Shown here in pieces: positions 50,576 to 58,750 of a stretch of 64,000 nt of DNA. Made by a program: the position numbers and the translations under genes. Position 1 is the stretch's first letter. Each line of letters begins with the position of its first letter. Under the pieces are notes generated by a model. The model saw only the letters and a list, made by a program, of their open reading frames with translations. It had not been told where the DNA came from and made no database searches. The DNA comes from Streptococcus pantholopis (lineage in GTDB: Bacteria; Bacillota; Bacilli; Lactobacillales; Streptococcaceae): the NCBI RefSeq assembly GCF_001642085.1, contig NZ_CP014699.1, forward strand, positions 1,178,001 through 1,242,000. The letters are read 5' to 3'.

Positions 50576-51568
50576 TTAGGCTACAATGGCTCTAGCGACT
50601 TCTTCTTCAGTCATTCCTGCAAAATAGTCAGTGATTGTGACCGTCTGAAGTTTAGCTAGAACAGTCTGATAGTCATAGCGTAAACCAACCAGAAGCTTTT
50701 CAATATCGGCTGCATCTTTGACACCGAAGAAATCACCATACAGTTTGACACTCTTAATAAGGGACTGATCGACATCAGCATAAGTCGAAATCTTACCTGC
50801 TGGATAGCGTACGGCACGTGAAATCGTATACTGCGGTGATTTCCCGAAAGTCCACTCCCAGGTTCCAAATTGTTCAGCAGCTGATTGCTTAATTGCAGCT
50901 AATTCGGATTCTGAAAGCTTATATTCTGTCATATCGGGATAAGTCTCTTTCATTTGGCTAAGAAGAGCGTCGCTGAATTCTTGAACAGTCATTTTTTCCG
51001 GCAGTTCATCTAAGATATTCGTCACACGCGCTCTAACAGATTTGACTCCTTTGGACTCAATCTTATCTTTGCTGACTTTTAACGCATTGCCCAGTACGGT
51101 CATATCAACATCAAATAAGAGACAGCCATGGTGCATCATGCGTCCTTTATAATAAGCTTGAGCATTGCCGCAGAATTTCTTGCCATCAATTTCAAGATCA
51201 TTGCGGCCTGTAAAATCAGCCTTAACCCCCATTTTAGCCAAGGTATCAATGACAGGTTTGGAAAAAGTTTTAAAGTCAAAAGCTCCCTCTTCACCTGATT
51301 TAGCAGAAATAATAGTGTAATTAAGGTTATTGAGATCATGGTAAACAGCTCCGCCGCCGGACAAGCGGCGTACAATCTGGATACCGTGCTTATCTGTATA
51401 CTCTTTATTAATTTCCTCAATTGCGTTTTGATGACGGCCGATAATGATGGCTGGTTTGTTAATCCAAAGAATAAAAATTTCTTCTTCATCCATTAGTTCT
51501 TTAAAAGCATAGGCTTCCAGAGCAACATTGAAAGCCGGATCATGACTTGTATTAACAATATATTTCAT
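50576..51568 (-). CDS. lplA: Lipoate--protein ligase
   Basis: A 330-residue enzyme that attaches lipoate to the lysine of lipoyl domains using ATP. The RRLSGGGAVYHDLNNLNYTII core and DFTGRNDLEIDGKKFCGNAQ are family hallmarks. The C-terminal domain is present. The start at 51568 has a GGAGAAACT site; a longer frame to 51787 adds 73 unrelated residues. It follows pdhD by 310 bases, so it can lipoylate the E2 and E3 domains encoded just upstream. Confidence 0.94.
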   Translation of the reverse strand: MKYIVNTSHDPAFNVALEAYAFKELMDEEEIFILWINKPAIIIGRHQNAIEEINKEYTDKHGIQIVRRLSGGGAVYHDLNNLNYTIISAKSGEEGAFDFKTFSKPVIDTLAKMGVKADFTGRNDLEIDGKKFCGNAQAYYKGRMMHHGCLLFDVDMTVLGNALKVSKDKIESKGVKSVRARVTNILDELPEKMTVQEFSDALLSQMKETYPDMTEYKLSESELAAIKQSAAEQFGTWEWTFGKSPQYTISRAVRYPAGKISTYADVDQSLIKSVKLYGDFFGVKDAADIEKLLVGLRYDYQTVLAKLQTVTITDYFAGMTEEEVARAIVA

Positions 51569-51878
51569 AGTTTCTCCAAAAAGCGAGAGTCCGGGAAAAA
51601 TTCCAGACTTCTTTGATAGGTTAAAATTAGTAAAAAGGCGACATAGGACATCAACCCTTAAATCCTGTAAGAGCCAGTCAAATCCCCAGCGGCACACTGC
51701 AAAAGCAGGTGATGCCACTGGGAACAAGAAAATGATAAGGTGACAGCAGTATACTGGTCTTCTGTCTTTTGAATCATTTATCAACAAATTGCCTGCTAAC
51801 TGTTTATTTGCTTTGACAGCTTGCTGAACTAATCAAATGTCTAAAACAGCCTGTTTGCAGATAATATTTTTTTATGAC
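51569..51878. other. Gap between pdhD and lplA
   Basis: No gene. On the minus strand an AGTCTGG...CCGGACT hairpin (about 51583-51608) stands just before lplA, a possible attenuator or partial terminator. The rest holds no recognised feature. Confidence 0.45.
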
Positions 51879-53627
51879 TTAGCGACGTTTAGGCGGATTA
51901 TGGATTGCTTCACCCAGCACGTCCATAATAGCTTCGTACATGTTTTCTGAAAAAGTAGGGTGGCCGTGAATAGATTGTGCGACATCATCTACCGTTAATT
52001 CGGCTTCCATGATTGTTGACGCTTCGTTAGCCAATTCTGCTGCTGCCGGACCAATGATGTGTATGCCTAAAATTTCGTGGTATTTAGGATCAGCAATCAC
52101 CTTAACAAAACCTTGTGCTTCACCGGAAGCGATAGCCCGACCGTTACCGGCAAAATTAGAACGGCCGATCAAGACATTGCCATACTGTTCACGGGCCTGT
52201 TCTTCTGTTATTCCGACCATAGCTACTTCCGGATGCGTGTAAACAGCTGCCGGCGTGTATTTAAGGTTTGCCTTGCGGACATTGCCGGAAAGAGCATTTT
52301 CAGCAGCAACTTCCCCCATTCTGTAAGCAGCATGGGCCAGCATCTTTCGGCCATTAACATCTCCCGGAGCATAGATACCTGGGATAGACGTTTCTTGATA
52401 GTCATTAACCTTGATTCGGTTGCCATCCATCTCAAGATTAAGATTCTCCAAACCATTCATCTGCGGCACACGGCCGATTGAAAGCAGGGCTTTTTCAGCA
52501 ACCACTTCCGATCCATCATTCAGTTTCAGGGTCAGCTGGTTATTGGCTTCAATAATTTCAGAAACACCGACTGATGTTTTAATGTTCATGCCTTTTTTAG
52601 TCAGAATTTTTTGCAGCTCCAGTGAGACTTCCTTATCCATAGCCGGAATAATGCGATCAGCCATTTCAATGACGGTCACTTCAACGCCGTAAGAAGCCCA
52701 AACCAAGCCGAGCTCGATACCGACAACACCGCCTCCCATAACAGCGAGCGATTTTGGTATTTCTTTTAAATCCAGGATATCATCAGATGTCAGTACAAGC
52801 TGGGAATCAATGCCTGGAATATTGATACGAGAAACTTTAGAACCGGTCGCCAACACAATGCTGCGGCCTTTGATTGTTGTGCTGCCGATTGAAACAGTCT
52901 TATCGGGATTAACCTGTCCAAGTCCGTTAAACATAGTGACTTTGTTGGCTTTCAAAAGACTGGCGACTCCACTGGTTAATTTTTTAACGACTGTGTTTTT
53001 AAAATCAATCGTCTTATCCATATCGATGGAATAGTTGGTGGACGCTAGGTTGATACCCCGTCCGGCTGCTTCTTTCAGACCATCAAGAATTTCAGCATTT
53101 TTCAAATAAGTTTTGGTCGGGATACAGCCGACATTCAGGCAGGTTCCGCCATATTCTGATTTTTCTACAATGGCCACCTTACCGCCAAGCTGAGCACCGC
53201 GAATAGCAGCATAATAGCCCGCAGGACCGCCGCCTACAACAATAAGATCATACTCATCATCAGCTAAAGCCGTTTGTTTTGTCTGTACTGGTTCAGCAGC
53301 TGCTTTAGGGATTTCAAGTCCGGCTGCCTGTAAATCAGCGGCAGCCTGCTTTGCTTCTGCAGGGGCTCCTGCATCATCAACAACTTCGCCTTCAGCACCA
53401 ATATAACCGATAATTTCTGTGACAGGAACCACTTCACCTGCTTTGCGGGTAATTTTCAAAAGCACGCCTGAGTCTTCAGCTTCTAATTCCATATTGGTTT
53501 TATCTGACATGATTTCCAAAAGGATATCACCTTCGTTGACAGAATCGCCTTCTTGTTTTTTCCACTCAATGATTTCGCCTTCCTGCATGTCGACGCCGAG
53601 TTTAGGCATAATAATTTCAACAGCCAT
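51879..53627 (-). CDS. pdhD: Dihydrolipoyl dehydrogenase (E3) with N-terminal lipoyl domain
   Basis: A 582-residue E3 of pyruvate dehydrogenase. Residues 1-80 form a lipoyl domain with the lysine in MSDKTNMELEAE. After a linker come the FAD site DLIVVGGGPAGYYAA, redox cysteines GGTCLNVGCIPTK, NAD site AVMGGGVVGIELG and the C-terminal HGHPTFSEN with its catalytic His. E3 reoxidises lipoate to make NADH. Lipoyl-domain-bearing E3 is usual in streptococci. It is separated from pdhC by 389 bases with two hairpin repeats. Confidence 0.94.
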   Translation of the reverse strand: MAVEIIMPKLGVDMQEGEIIEWKKQEGDSVNEGDILLEIMSDKTNMELEAEDSGVLLKITRKAGEVVPVTEIIGYIGAEGEVVDDAGAPAEAKQAAADLQAAGLEIPKAAAEPVQTKQTALADDEYDLIVVGGGPAGYYAAIRGAQLGGKVAIVEKSEYGGTCLNVGCIPTKTYLKNAEILDGLKEAAGRGINLASTNYSIDMDKTIDFKNTVVKKLTSGVASLLKANKVTMFNGLGQVNPDKTVSIGSTTIKGRSIVLATGSKVSRINIPGIDSQLVLTSDDILDLKEIPKSLAVMGGGVVGIELGLVWASYGVEVTVIEMADRIIPAMDKEVSLELQKILTKKGMNIKTSVGVSEIIEANNQLTLKLNDGSEVVAEKALLSIGRVPQMNGLENLNLEMDGNRIKVNDYQETSIPGIYAPGDVNGRKMLAHAAYRMGEVAAENALSGNVRKANLKYTPAAVYTHPEVAMVGITEEQAREQYGNVLIGRSNFAGNGRAIASGEAQGFVKVIADPKYHEILGIHIIGPAAAELANEASTIMEAELTVDDVAQSIHGHPTFSENMYEAIMDVLGEAIHNPPKRR

Positions 53628-53776
53628 AATTAAGATCCTAAGGACCGCTCAGTTTTAAAAAACTTCTTTTTTGTCCAGCACGGTTTAAAGCCGATCTCTG
53701 ACTTCTCGGAGGAGACGTCCGTGGCTTTTGCCCGCGGACAGATGATGAGCGGTCTGTCCTTTCTGTTTTTTATATA

Positions 53777-53886
53777 AGATACAAAGCCCGTTAAAAGAGC
53801 AAAGCAAAAATAGGAAAATTGACGAAGAGTCGTTAAGACTCTAGGAAATTTTATCTTTTTTGCACAGCTCTTAGGGCGTGTTCAGT
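53777..53886. repeat. Intergenic hairpin repeat, copy C
   Basis: It has the same ends as copy A. AAGAGC pairs with GCTCTT, and GCAAAAATAG with TTTTTTGC. The upper stem is AAAATT/AATTTT where copy A has AGACTG/CAGTCT, and the tip AGAGTC/GACTCT differs from AGAGC/GCTCT. The arms covary. It lies inside the pdh operon between pdhC and pdhD. Confidence 0.78.
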
Positions 53887-53892
53887 TCAATA

Positions 53893-54000
53893 AGATACAA
53901 AGCCCGTTAAGAAATCCGTATGAAAATAGGGACAGACGAGCGATGACTTGCATCGCGACGGATGTCATCTTTTTCACTAGGATTTTAGGGTGTGTTCAGT
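53893..54000. repeat. Intergenic hairpin repeat, copy D
   Basis: It starts seven bases after copy C. AAATCC pairs with GGATTT, TGAAAAT with ATCTTTTTCA, GACA with TGTC and GCGATG with CATCGC. Most stems differ from copy C but keep pairing. The right end reads AGGGTGTGTTCAG, so the outer GCCC/GGGT pair is weaker. Confidence 0.74.
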
Positions 54001-54016
54001 TCAATAATAGACTAAA

Positions 54017-55405
54017 TTAAATCAATAATTCCATTGGGTTTTCTAATAAATTTTTGAGATCGACCATAAATTTGGCACCATTCATGCCATCGACCAGGCG
54101 GTGGTCAATGGTCAGGCTCAGTCCCATAATCGGCCGAATAGCCACCTGGCCGTCGAGAACAACTGGAGTCTGAACCGTTGCCGATACACCAAGAATAGCC
54201 GAATTAGGCTGATTGATAATCGGATTAAATGATTTTGTCCCAAACATTCCCAAATTGGTAATCGAGAAGGTCGATCCGGACATTTCAGCCGCTTTGAGTT
54301 TCCCAGACTGAGCTTTTTTGATGACCTCTTTTGAGGCCACAACAAAGTCTGACAAACTCATTTTATCTGCTCCGTGGACAACAGGAACAATAAGCCCGTC
54401 ATCTAAACCAACAGCAATACCAAGATTAACAAATTGATGCAGTTCGATTTCCTGTGCGTCGTTGATTAAGGAAGCATTCATATAGCGGTGTTCAGGCTTC
54501 ATCAAGGTTTTAACAGTCGCCATACCGATCAAATCGGTGAATGTGACCTTAAAGCCTGTTTTGTTCATTATCGGCTCAAGTATCTGTTTGCGCAGTGCCA
54601 TGAGATTAGTCATGTCAATATCATAATTGAGCGTAAAGGTGGGAGCAGTTAGGTAAGAATGCGTCATGCCTTTAGAAATCGCCTTGCGCATAGCAGACAT
54701 TTTGATAATTTCAACCCCTTCTGGGAGCTCTGCTTCTTTTTTCTCAACCGCTTTGGCCGGAGCTGCTTCTTCTTTCTGCTCAGCTGACAGAACAGCTAAA
54801 ATATCGTCTTTTACAATTTTACCATTAACGCCGGTTCCCTTAATAGTGTCAAGTGCGACGCCCTTATCTAAAGCGATTCTGTGAGCAAGTGGAGTTGCTT
54901 TAGGCTGGGCAGATTTGAAGTTTTCAACATCTTCCTTATGAATACGACCGTTAGCGCCGGTTCCCGGAACCAATTCAAGCGCCAGACCGAGCGTTTCGGC
55001 AGCTTTACGTGCAGCCGGTGTCGCACGGACACTGTTCTCATTGCTGTGAAGCTCTGGAGCAGCCGGAGCTGGGCTGACAGGTTCTTTAACTGCAGTTGTC
55101 AGGCCATCTTCTGCCGCCTGATCTTTTTGAGCAGGGACAGAATCCGTCTCAGTCTCTACCGTTTCGCCTTCGGCTCCAATATAGCCGATGACTTCTGTAA
55201 CCGGAACTACTTCGCCTGCTTTGCGGGTTATCTTTACCAGCACACCCGATTCTTCAGCTTCCAGTTCCATGTTTGTTTTATCTGACATGATTTCAAGAAG
55301 AATATCCCCTTCACTGACGGCATCACCTTCCTGCTTTTTCCATTCAATGATTTCGCCTTCTTGCATGTCAACGCCTAGTTTAGGCATTATAATTTCGACA
55401 GCCAT
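54017..55405 (-). CDS. pdhC: Dihydrolipoyl acetyltransferase (E2) of pyruvate dehydrogenase
   Basis: A 462-residue core enzyme. The N-terminal lipoyl domain (residues 1-80, lysine in SDKTNMELEAE) is followed by two peripheral-subunit-binding domains (ATPAARKAAETLGL near 130 and PLAHRIALDKGVALD near 173) and the catalytic domain ending TIDHRLVDGMNGAKF with its His-Asp site. It transfers acetyl groups to CoA. I place the start at MAVEIIMPK (55405), where AAAGGA is seven bases upstream; the ATG two codons earlier is too close to it. Confidence 0.95.
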   Translation of the reverse strand: MAVEIIMPKLGVDMQEGEIIEWKKQEGDAVSEGDILLEIMSDKTNMELEAEESGVLVKITRKAGEVVPVTEVIGYIGAEGETVETETDSVPAQKDQAAEDGLTTAVKEPVSPAPAAPELHSNENSVRATPAARKAAETLGLALELVPGTGANGRIHKEDVENFKSAQPKATPLAHRIALDKGVALDTIKGTGVNGKIVKDDILAVLSAEQKEEAAPAKAVEKKEAELPEGVEIIKMSAMRKAISKGMTHSYLTAPTFTLNYDIDMTNLMALRKQILEPIMNKTGFKVTFTDLIGMATVKTLMKPEHRYMNASLINDAQEIELHQFVNLGIAVGLDDGLIVPVVHGADKMSLSDFVVASKEVIKKAQSGKLKAAEMSGSTFSITNLGMFGTKSFNPIINQPNSAILGVSATVQTPVVLDGQVAIRPIMGLSLTIDHRLVDGMNGAKFMVDLKNLLENPMELLI

Positions 55406-55439
55406 TTGCATTTCCTTTCATGTGATTTGCTTTTAAAGC

Positions 55440-56438
55440 CTAGTTCCCTTTGTTTATCATCTTATAGATAGCAGCTTTAATTTTAGAAACATCCGGCAGA
55501 ATGCCTTGCTCAAGCACACGTGCATATGGTACCGGCACATCCTCTGAAGCCAAGCGTACAATTGGATAATCAAGGTAGTCAAAGGCCTCGCTTTCCGTTA
55601 CCATCGCTGCAATTTCACCGATAAAGCCGCCGGTTTTATAAGCATCGTTGACAAGCATAAGTTTGCCGGTTTTCTTGACAGAATTAATAATCAATTCTTT
55701 ATCAAGCGGAATTAGCGTACGCGGATCAACGACTTCAACTTTGATGCCTTCTGCAGCAACTTCTTCAGCTGCTTGCAGCACTCGCTCAAGCATACGTCCG
55801 TAAGAGACAATCGTCAAATCAGTCCCCTCACGCTTAATCTCTCCTGTTCCAAGAGGAATATAGAAATCCGGATCTTGACTGACTTCTTCTTTTTTGCCAT
55901 AAAGTGCCTTAGGCTCCATAAAAATAACAATATTGTTGTCTTGAATGGAAGATTTTAACAGGCCCTTAGCGTCATTGGCATTCCCCGGAGCGACCACCTT
56001 TATGCCCGGAATATGTGTCAGCCAAGCTTCCAAAGACTGAGAGTGCTGAGCTGCAGAGCCAATGCCAGATCCGGAAGCAACACGGAAGGTCACCGGTGTT
56101 TTTAAACCGCCGCCAAACATATAGTTATTCTTGGCGCCATTATTGACAATGGCATCAAGTGCTATTGTAATAAAATCCATAAAAGTCACATCGACAATCG
56201 GACGCAGTCCAGTAATGGCTGACCCGATAGCAGCACCTGCAATAGCTGCTTCCGAAATTGGTGTATCTTTTACGCGTTTTTCACCAAATTCAGCCAGCAT
56301 TCCGACAGATGTTCCGAAGTCACCTCCGTAAACACCGACATCTTCTCCCATTAAATAAATGCTGTCGTCTTTCCGCATTTCTTCGCTCATTGCAAGATTG
56401 ACCGCCTCACGCAAGGCCATTAGTTTTGTTTCTGTCAT
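55440..56438 (-). CDS. pdhB: Pyruvate dehydrogenase E1 beta subunit
   Basis: A 332-residue transketolase-like subunit that, with the alpha subunit, decarboxylates pyruvate. The opening ALREAVNLAMSEEMRKDDSIYLMGEDVG and PISEAAIAGAAIGSA are typical, and the C-terminal domain LLPDVSKI-type end is complete. A CGGAGA site precedes the ATG. It lies between the E1 alpha and E2 genes in one direction. Confidence 0.94.
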   Translation of the reverse strand: MTETKLMALREAVNLAMSEEMRKDDSIYLMGEDVGVYGGDFGTSVGMLAEFGEKRVKDTPISEAAIAGAAIGSAITGLRPIVDVTFMDFITIALDAIVNNGAKNNYMFGGGLKTPVTFRVASGSGIGSAAQHSQSLEAWLTHIPGIKVVAPGNANDAKGLLKSSIQDNNIVIFMEPKALYGKKEEVSQDPDFYIPLGTGEIKREGTDLTIVSYGRMLERVLQAAEEVAAEGIKVEVVDPRTLIPLDKELIINSVKKTGKLMLVNDAYKTGGFIGEIAAMVTESEAFDYLDYPIVRLASEDVPVPYARVLEQGILPDVSKIKAAIYKMINKGN

Positions 56439-56592
56439 AGTTGATTTTCTCCGAAATAAATAATTTTTAAATAGTGATTACATGGGTTTATTTAGCTTAT
56501 TTGCCAAAGAGGGAAATGGTCTCTAGTGCCTGAGCCTTAAACGACGGCATCGGCTATTATCAGCAGCTTTAACAAGATGGCAGCAGCACTCT

Positions 56593-57561
56593 CTAATCGA
56601 CCCAGACATCCTCAAAAGCTACCGATAAGTCGGGATCTGGACTGTTTTGCGCAAACTCATAAGCATCATCAATTTCTTTGACAACTTGCTCACGGATAGC
56701 ATCTAATTCTTTAGCATCGGCTATGTTTTCAGAGGTTAAATAATCCCGGTATTTAAGGATTGGATCTTTAGCTTTCCATGTATCGACTTCTTCTTTCGTA
56801 CGATATTTGCCCGCATCCGCTGTAGAATGTCCAAACCAGCGATAGGACTCAACCTCAACAATTGCCGGCCCCTTGCCGCTCCGAACATAGTCGACAGCTT
56901 GACCCATCGTTTCATAAACTGCAATAACATCATTGCCGTCTTCACAGTAGAATCCGGGGATACCGTAAGCTTCAGCCCGTGTATAAAGATGAGGTGTATT
57001 GGTAGCTTTAGTGATATCCATAGAGATACCGTACCGGTTGTTGATAATGAAAAAGATTACTGGCAGTTTCCACACCGCTGCCATATTGACAGATTCATGG
57101 AAAGACCCTTCATTAGTCGCTCCGTCACCCGAAAAAGCAACAACAATATTGTCAGTTCCTTTATACTGTTGGGTCAAAGCTGCTCCGACAGCCATAGCAT
57201 AGCCGCCGCCGACAATACCATTGGTGCCGTAATTCCCCTTGGCAAAATCTGCCAAATGCATCGACCCGCCGCGTCCTTTGGAAACGCCAGTAACTTTACC
57301 GGCCAGTTCCGCCATCATGCCATTTAAATCCATATCTTTAGCGATTGACTGACCGTGTCCGCGATGGTTGGAAAAAATAAGATCATCGTAGCTCAAATGG
57401 GCAACAGCCCCGACATTGGCTGCCTCTTCACCCACTGAAAAATGGGTCATCCCCTGAACAAAGCCGCGCCTTACTAATTTATTGATACGCATATCAAATT
57501 CACGGATGCGCTCCATTTTTAAATACATCTCCAGATGCTGTTCTTTTGACAGAGTTACCAT
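56593..57561 (-). CDS. pdhA: Pyruvate dehydrogenase E1 alpha subunit
   Basis: A 322-residue thiamine-diphosphate enzyme subunit. The TPP motif is FSGDGATNEGSFHESVNMAAVWKLPVIFFIINN, and RGGSMHLAD and YRWFGHSTADAGKYR (regulatory/active-site loops) are present. The start at 57561 follows TTGGAGG; the preceding in-frame TTG at 57573 lies within this ribosome site. It is the first gene of the pdh operon. The complex could equally be annotated acetoin dehydrogenase, but the streptococcal gene order with lplA favours pyruvate. Confidence 0.92.
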   Translation of the reverse strand: MVTLSKEQHLEMYLKMERIREFDMRINKLVRRGFVQGMTHFSVGEEAANVGAVAHLSYDDLIFSNHRGHGQSIAKDMDLNGMMAELAGKVTGVSKGRGGSMHLADFAKGNYGTNGIVGGGYAMAVGAALTQQYKGTDNIVVAFSGDGATNEGSFHESVNMAAVWKLPVIFFIINNRYGISMDITKATNTPHLYTRAEAYGIPGFYCEDGNDVIAVYETMGQAVDYVRSGKGPAIVEVESYRWFGHSTADAGKYRTKEEVDTWKAKDPILKYRDYLTSENIADAKELDAIREQVVKEIDDAYEFAQNSPDPDLSVAFEDVWVD

Positions 57562-57592
57562 ATTGTCCTCCAAAAATCTTTTTTACTCTTAC

Positions 57593-57621
57593 ATTCTAGG
57601 ATATTTTTTCACAAAGTGCAA
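57593..57621 (-). promoter_or_regulatory. Promoter of the pdh operon
   Basis: On the minus strand TTGCAC (57621-57616) and TAGAAT (57598-57593) are 17 bases apart, about 30 bases before pdhA. Just upstream is GGAAAGCGGTTCAA, a weak partial match to catabolite-response sites. Confidence 0.65.
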
Positions 57622-57789
57622 CTAATTGAACCGCTTTCCAACTGCCTTATAACAGTCTTTTCCTTTTATATAAAATATTTTATTCACAAACTTTTTTGAG
57701 CCAGTATTCCCTAACAGAATAGAACAGGCCCAGTGCTAGAGAGCCATATAAACTAAGGTCTCGCATCACTCTTTGCCAGCCGTAGATGT

Positions 57790-58580
57790 CGGGAAATGGG
57801 ACAGATGTCAAGAATAAAAAGTTCGATGCCCCACCCCCGCAAGACTTAGTAGGCTTTTTAAAGCTTTATTGTCTTGACAGAGGGGCGCCTACGAAATCAA
57901 AGATTTCTGGCTTACCGTCATTTTTGCTTTGCTCTTTTGACGGGCTTTGTATCTTGTCAATTGAACACGGCCTAAGAGCTGTGCAAAAAAGACAGGGTTA
58001 AGTTGAAAATCGATTTTAAGTTAGCCAGCCGTAAACGTCTGAAAGCTTTGTCTCCTTAACAGTCGACCGCACCTTTCTAGTCGTTCTGGCAGGGGGCGTC
58101 TACGAAATCAAAGATTTCTGGCTTACCGTCAGCCGTAAACGTCTGAAAGCTTTGTCGCCTTAACAGTCGACCGCACCTTTCTAGTCGTTCTGGCAGGGGG
58201 CGTCTACGAAATCAAAGATTTCTGGCTTACCGTCAGCCGTAAACGTCTGAAAGCTTTGTCGCCTTAACAGTCGACCGCACCTTTCTAGTCGTTCTGGCAG
58301 AGGTGCGCCTACGAAATCAAAGATTTCGGACTTACCGTCAGCCGTAAACGTCTGAAAGCTTTGTCGCCTTAACAGTCGACCGCACCTTTCTAGTCGTTCT
58401 GGCAGGGGGCGTCTACGAAATCAAAGATTTCTGGCTTACCGTCAGCCGTAAACGTCTGAAAGCTTTGTCGCCTTAACAGTCGACCGCACCTTTCTAGTCG
58501 TTCTGGCAGGGGTGCGCCTACGAAATCGTAGATTTCGGACTTACCGTCTTTTTGCTTTGCTTTTTAAGGGTTTTTGTATT
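57790..58580. repeat. Composite intergenic repeat with five tandem units
   Basis: The block contains two reversed elements. The first runs from the GGGACAG hairpin segment (57797) to ACGGGCTTTGTATCTTGT (about 57957). The second begins GAACACGGCCTAAGAGCTGTGC near 57963 and ends GGGTTTTTGTATT at about 58580. Between its arms lie five tandem units: TTTCTAG recurs with TCTAG at 58076, 58180, 58284, 58389 and 58493, a period of 104-105 bases. Units share GAAATCAAAGATTTC and CTTACCGTCAGCCG. They are related to the units at 13195-13477. No coding function is seen. Confidence 0.85.
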
Positions 58581-58581
58581 T

Positions 58582-58611
58582 AAAAAAAGAAGGAAAGTCG
58601 CTTTCCTTCTG
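58582..58611 (-). terminator. Terminator of the ABC-F gene
   Basis: AGAAGGAAAG and CTTTCCTTCT pair around TCG, with a T7 tract on the minus strand. It is about 140 bases beyond the stop of the gene at 58751-60655 and directly abuts the tandem-repeat element. Confidence 0.85.
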
Positions 58612-58750
58612 ATTATTTTATCCAGTTATTGTAGCTTATTATAAAATCTGTTATACAGCAGGGCAGTCTTACCTAAAATAAAACAGCGATATAATTTCTG
58701 CAAGGCAAGCTGTCAAGTCGTCTAATGCGTTTTGATAAAAGTTTTTGACA

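Noticed and set aside
57786..58001. 71-codon plus-strand frame
   Set aside because: It falls in the composite repeat block and its residues come from repeat sequence shared with 13050-13500.
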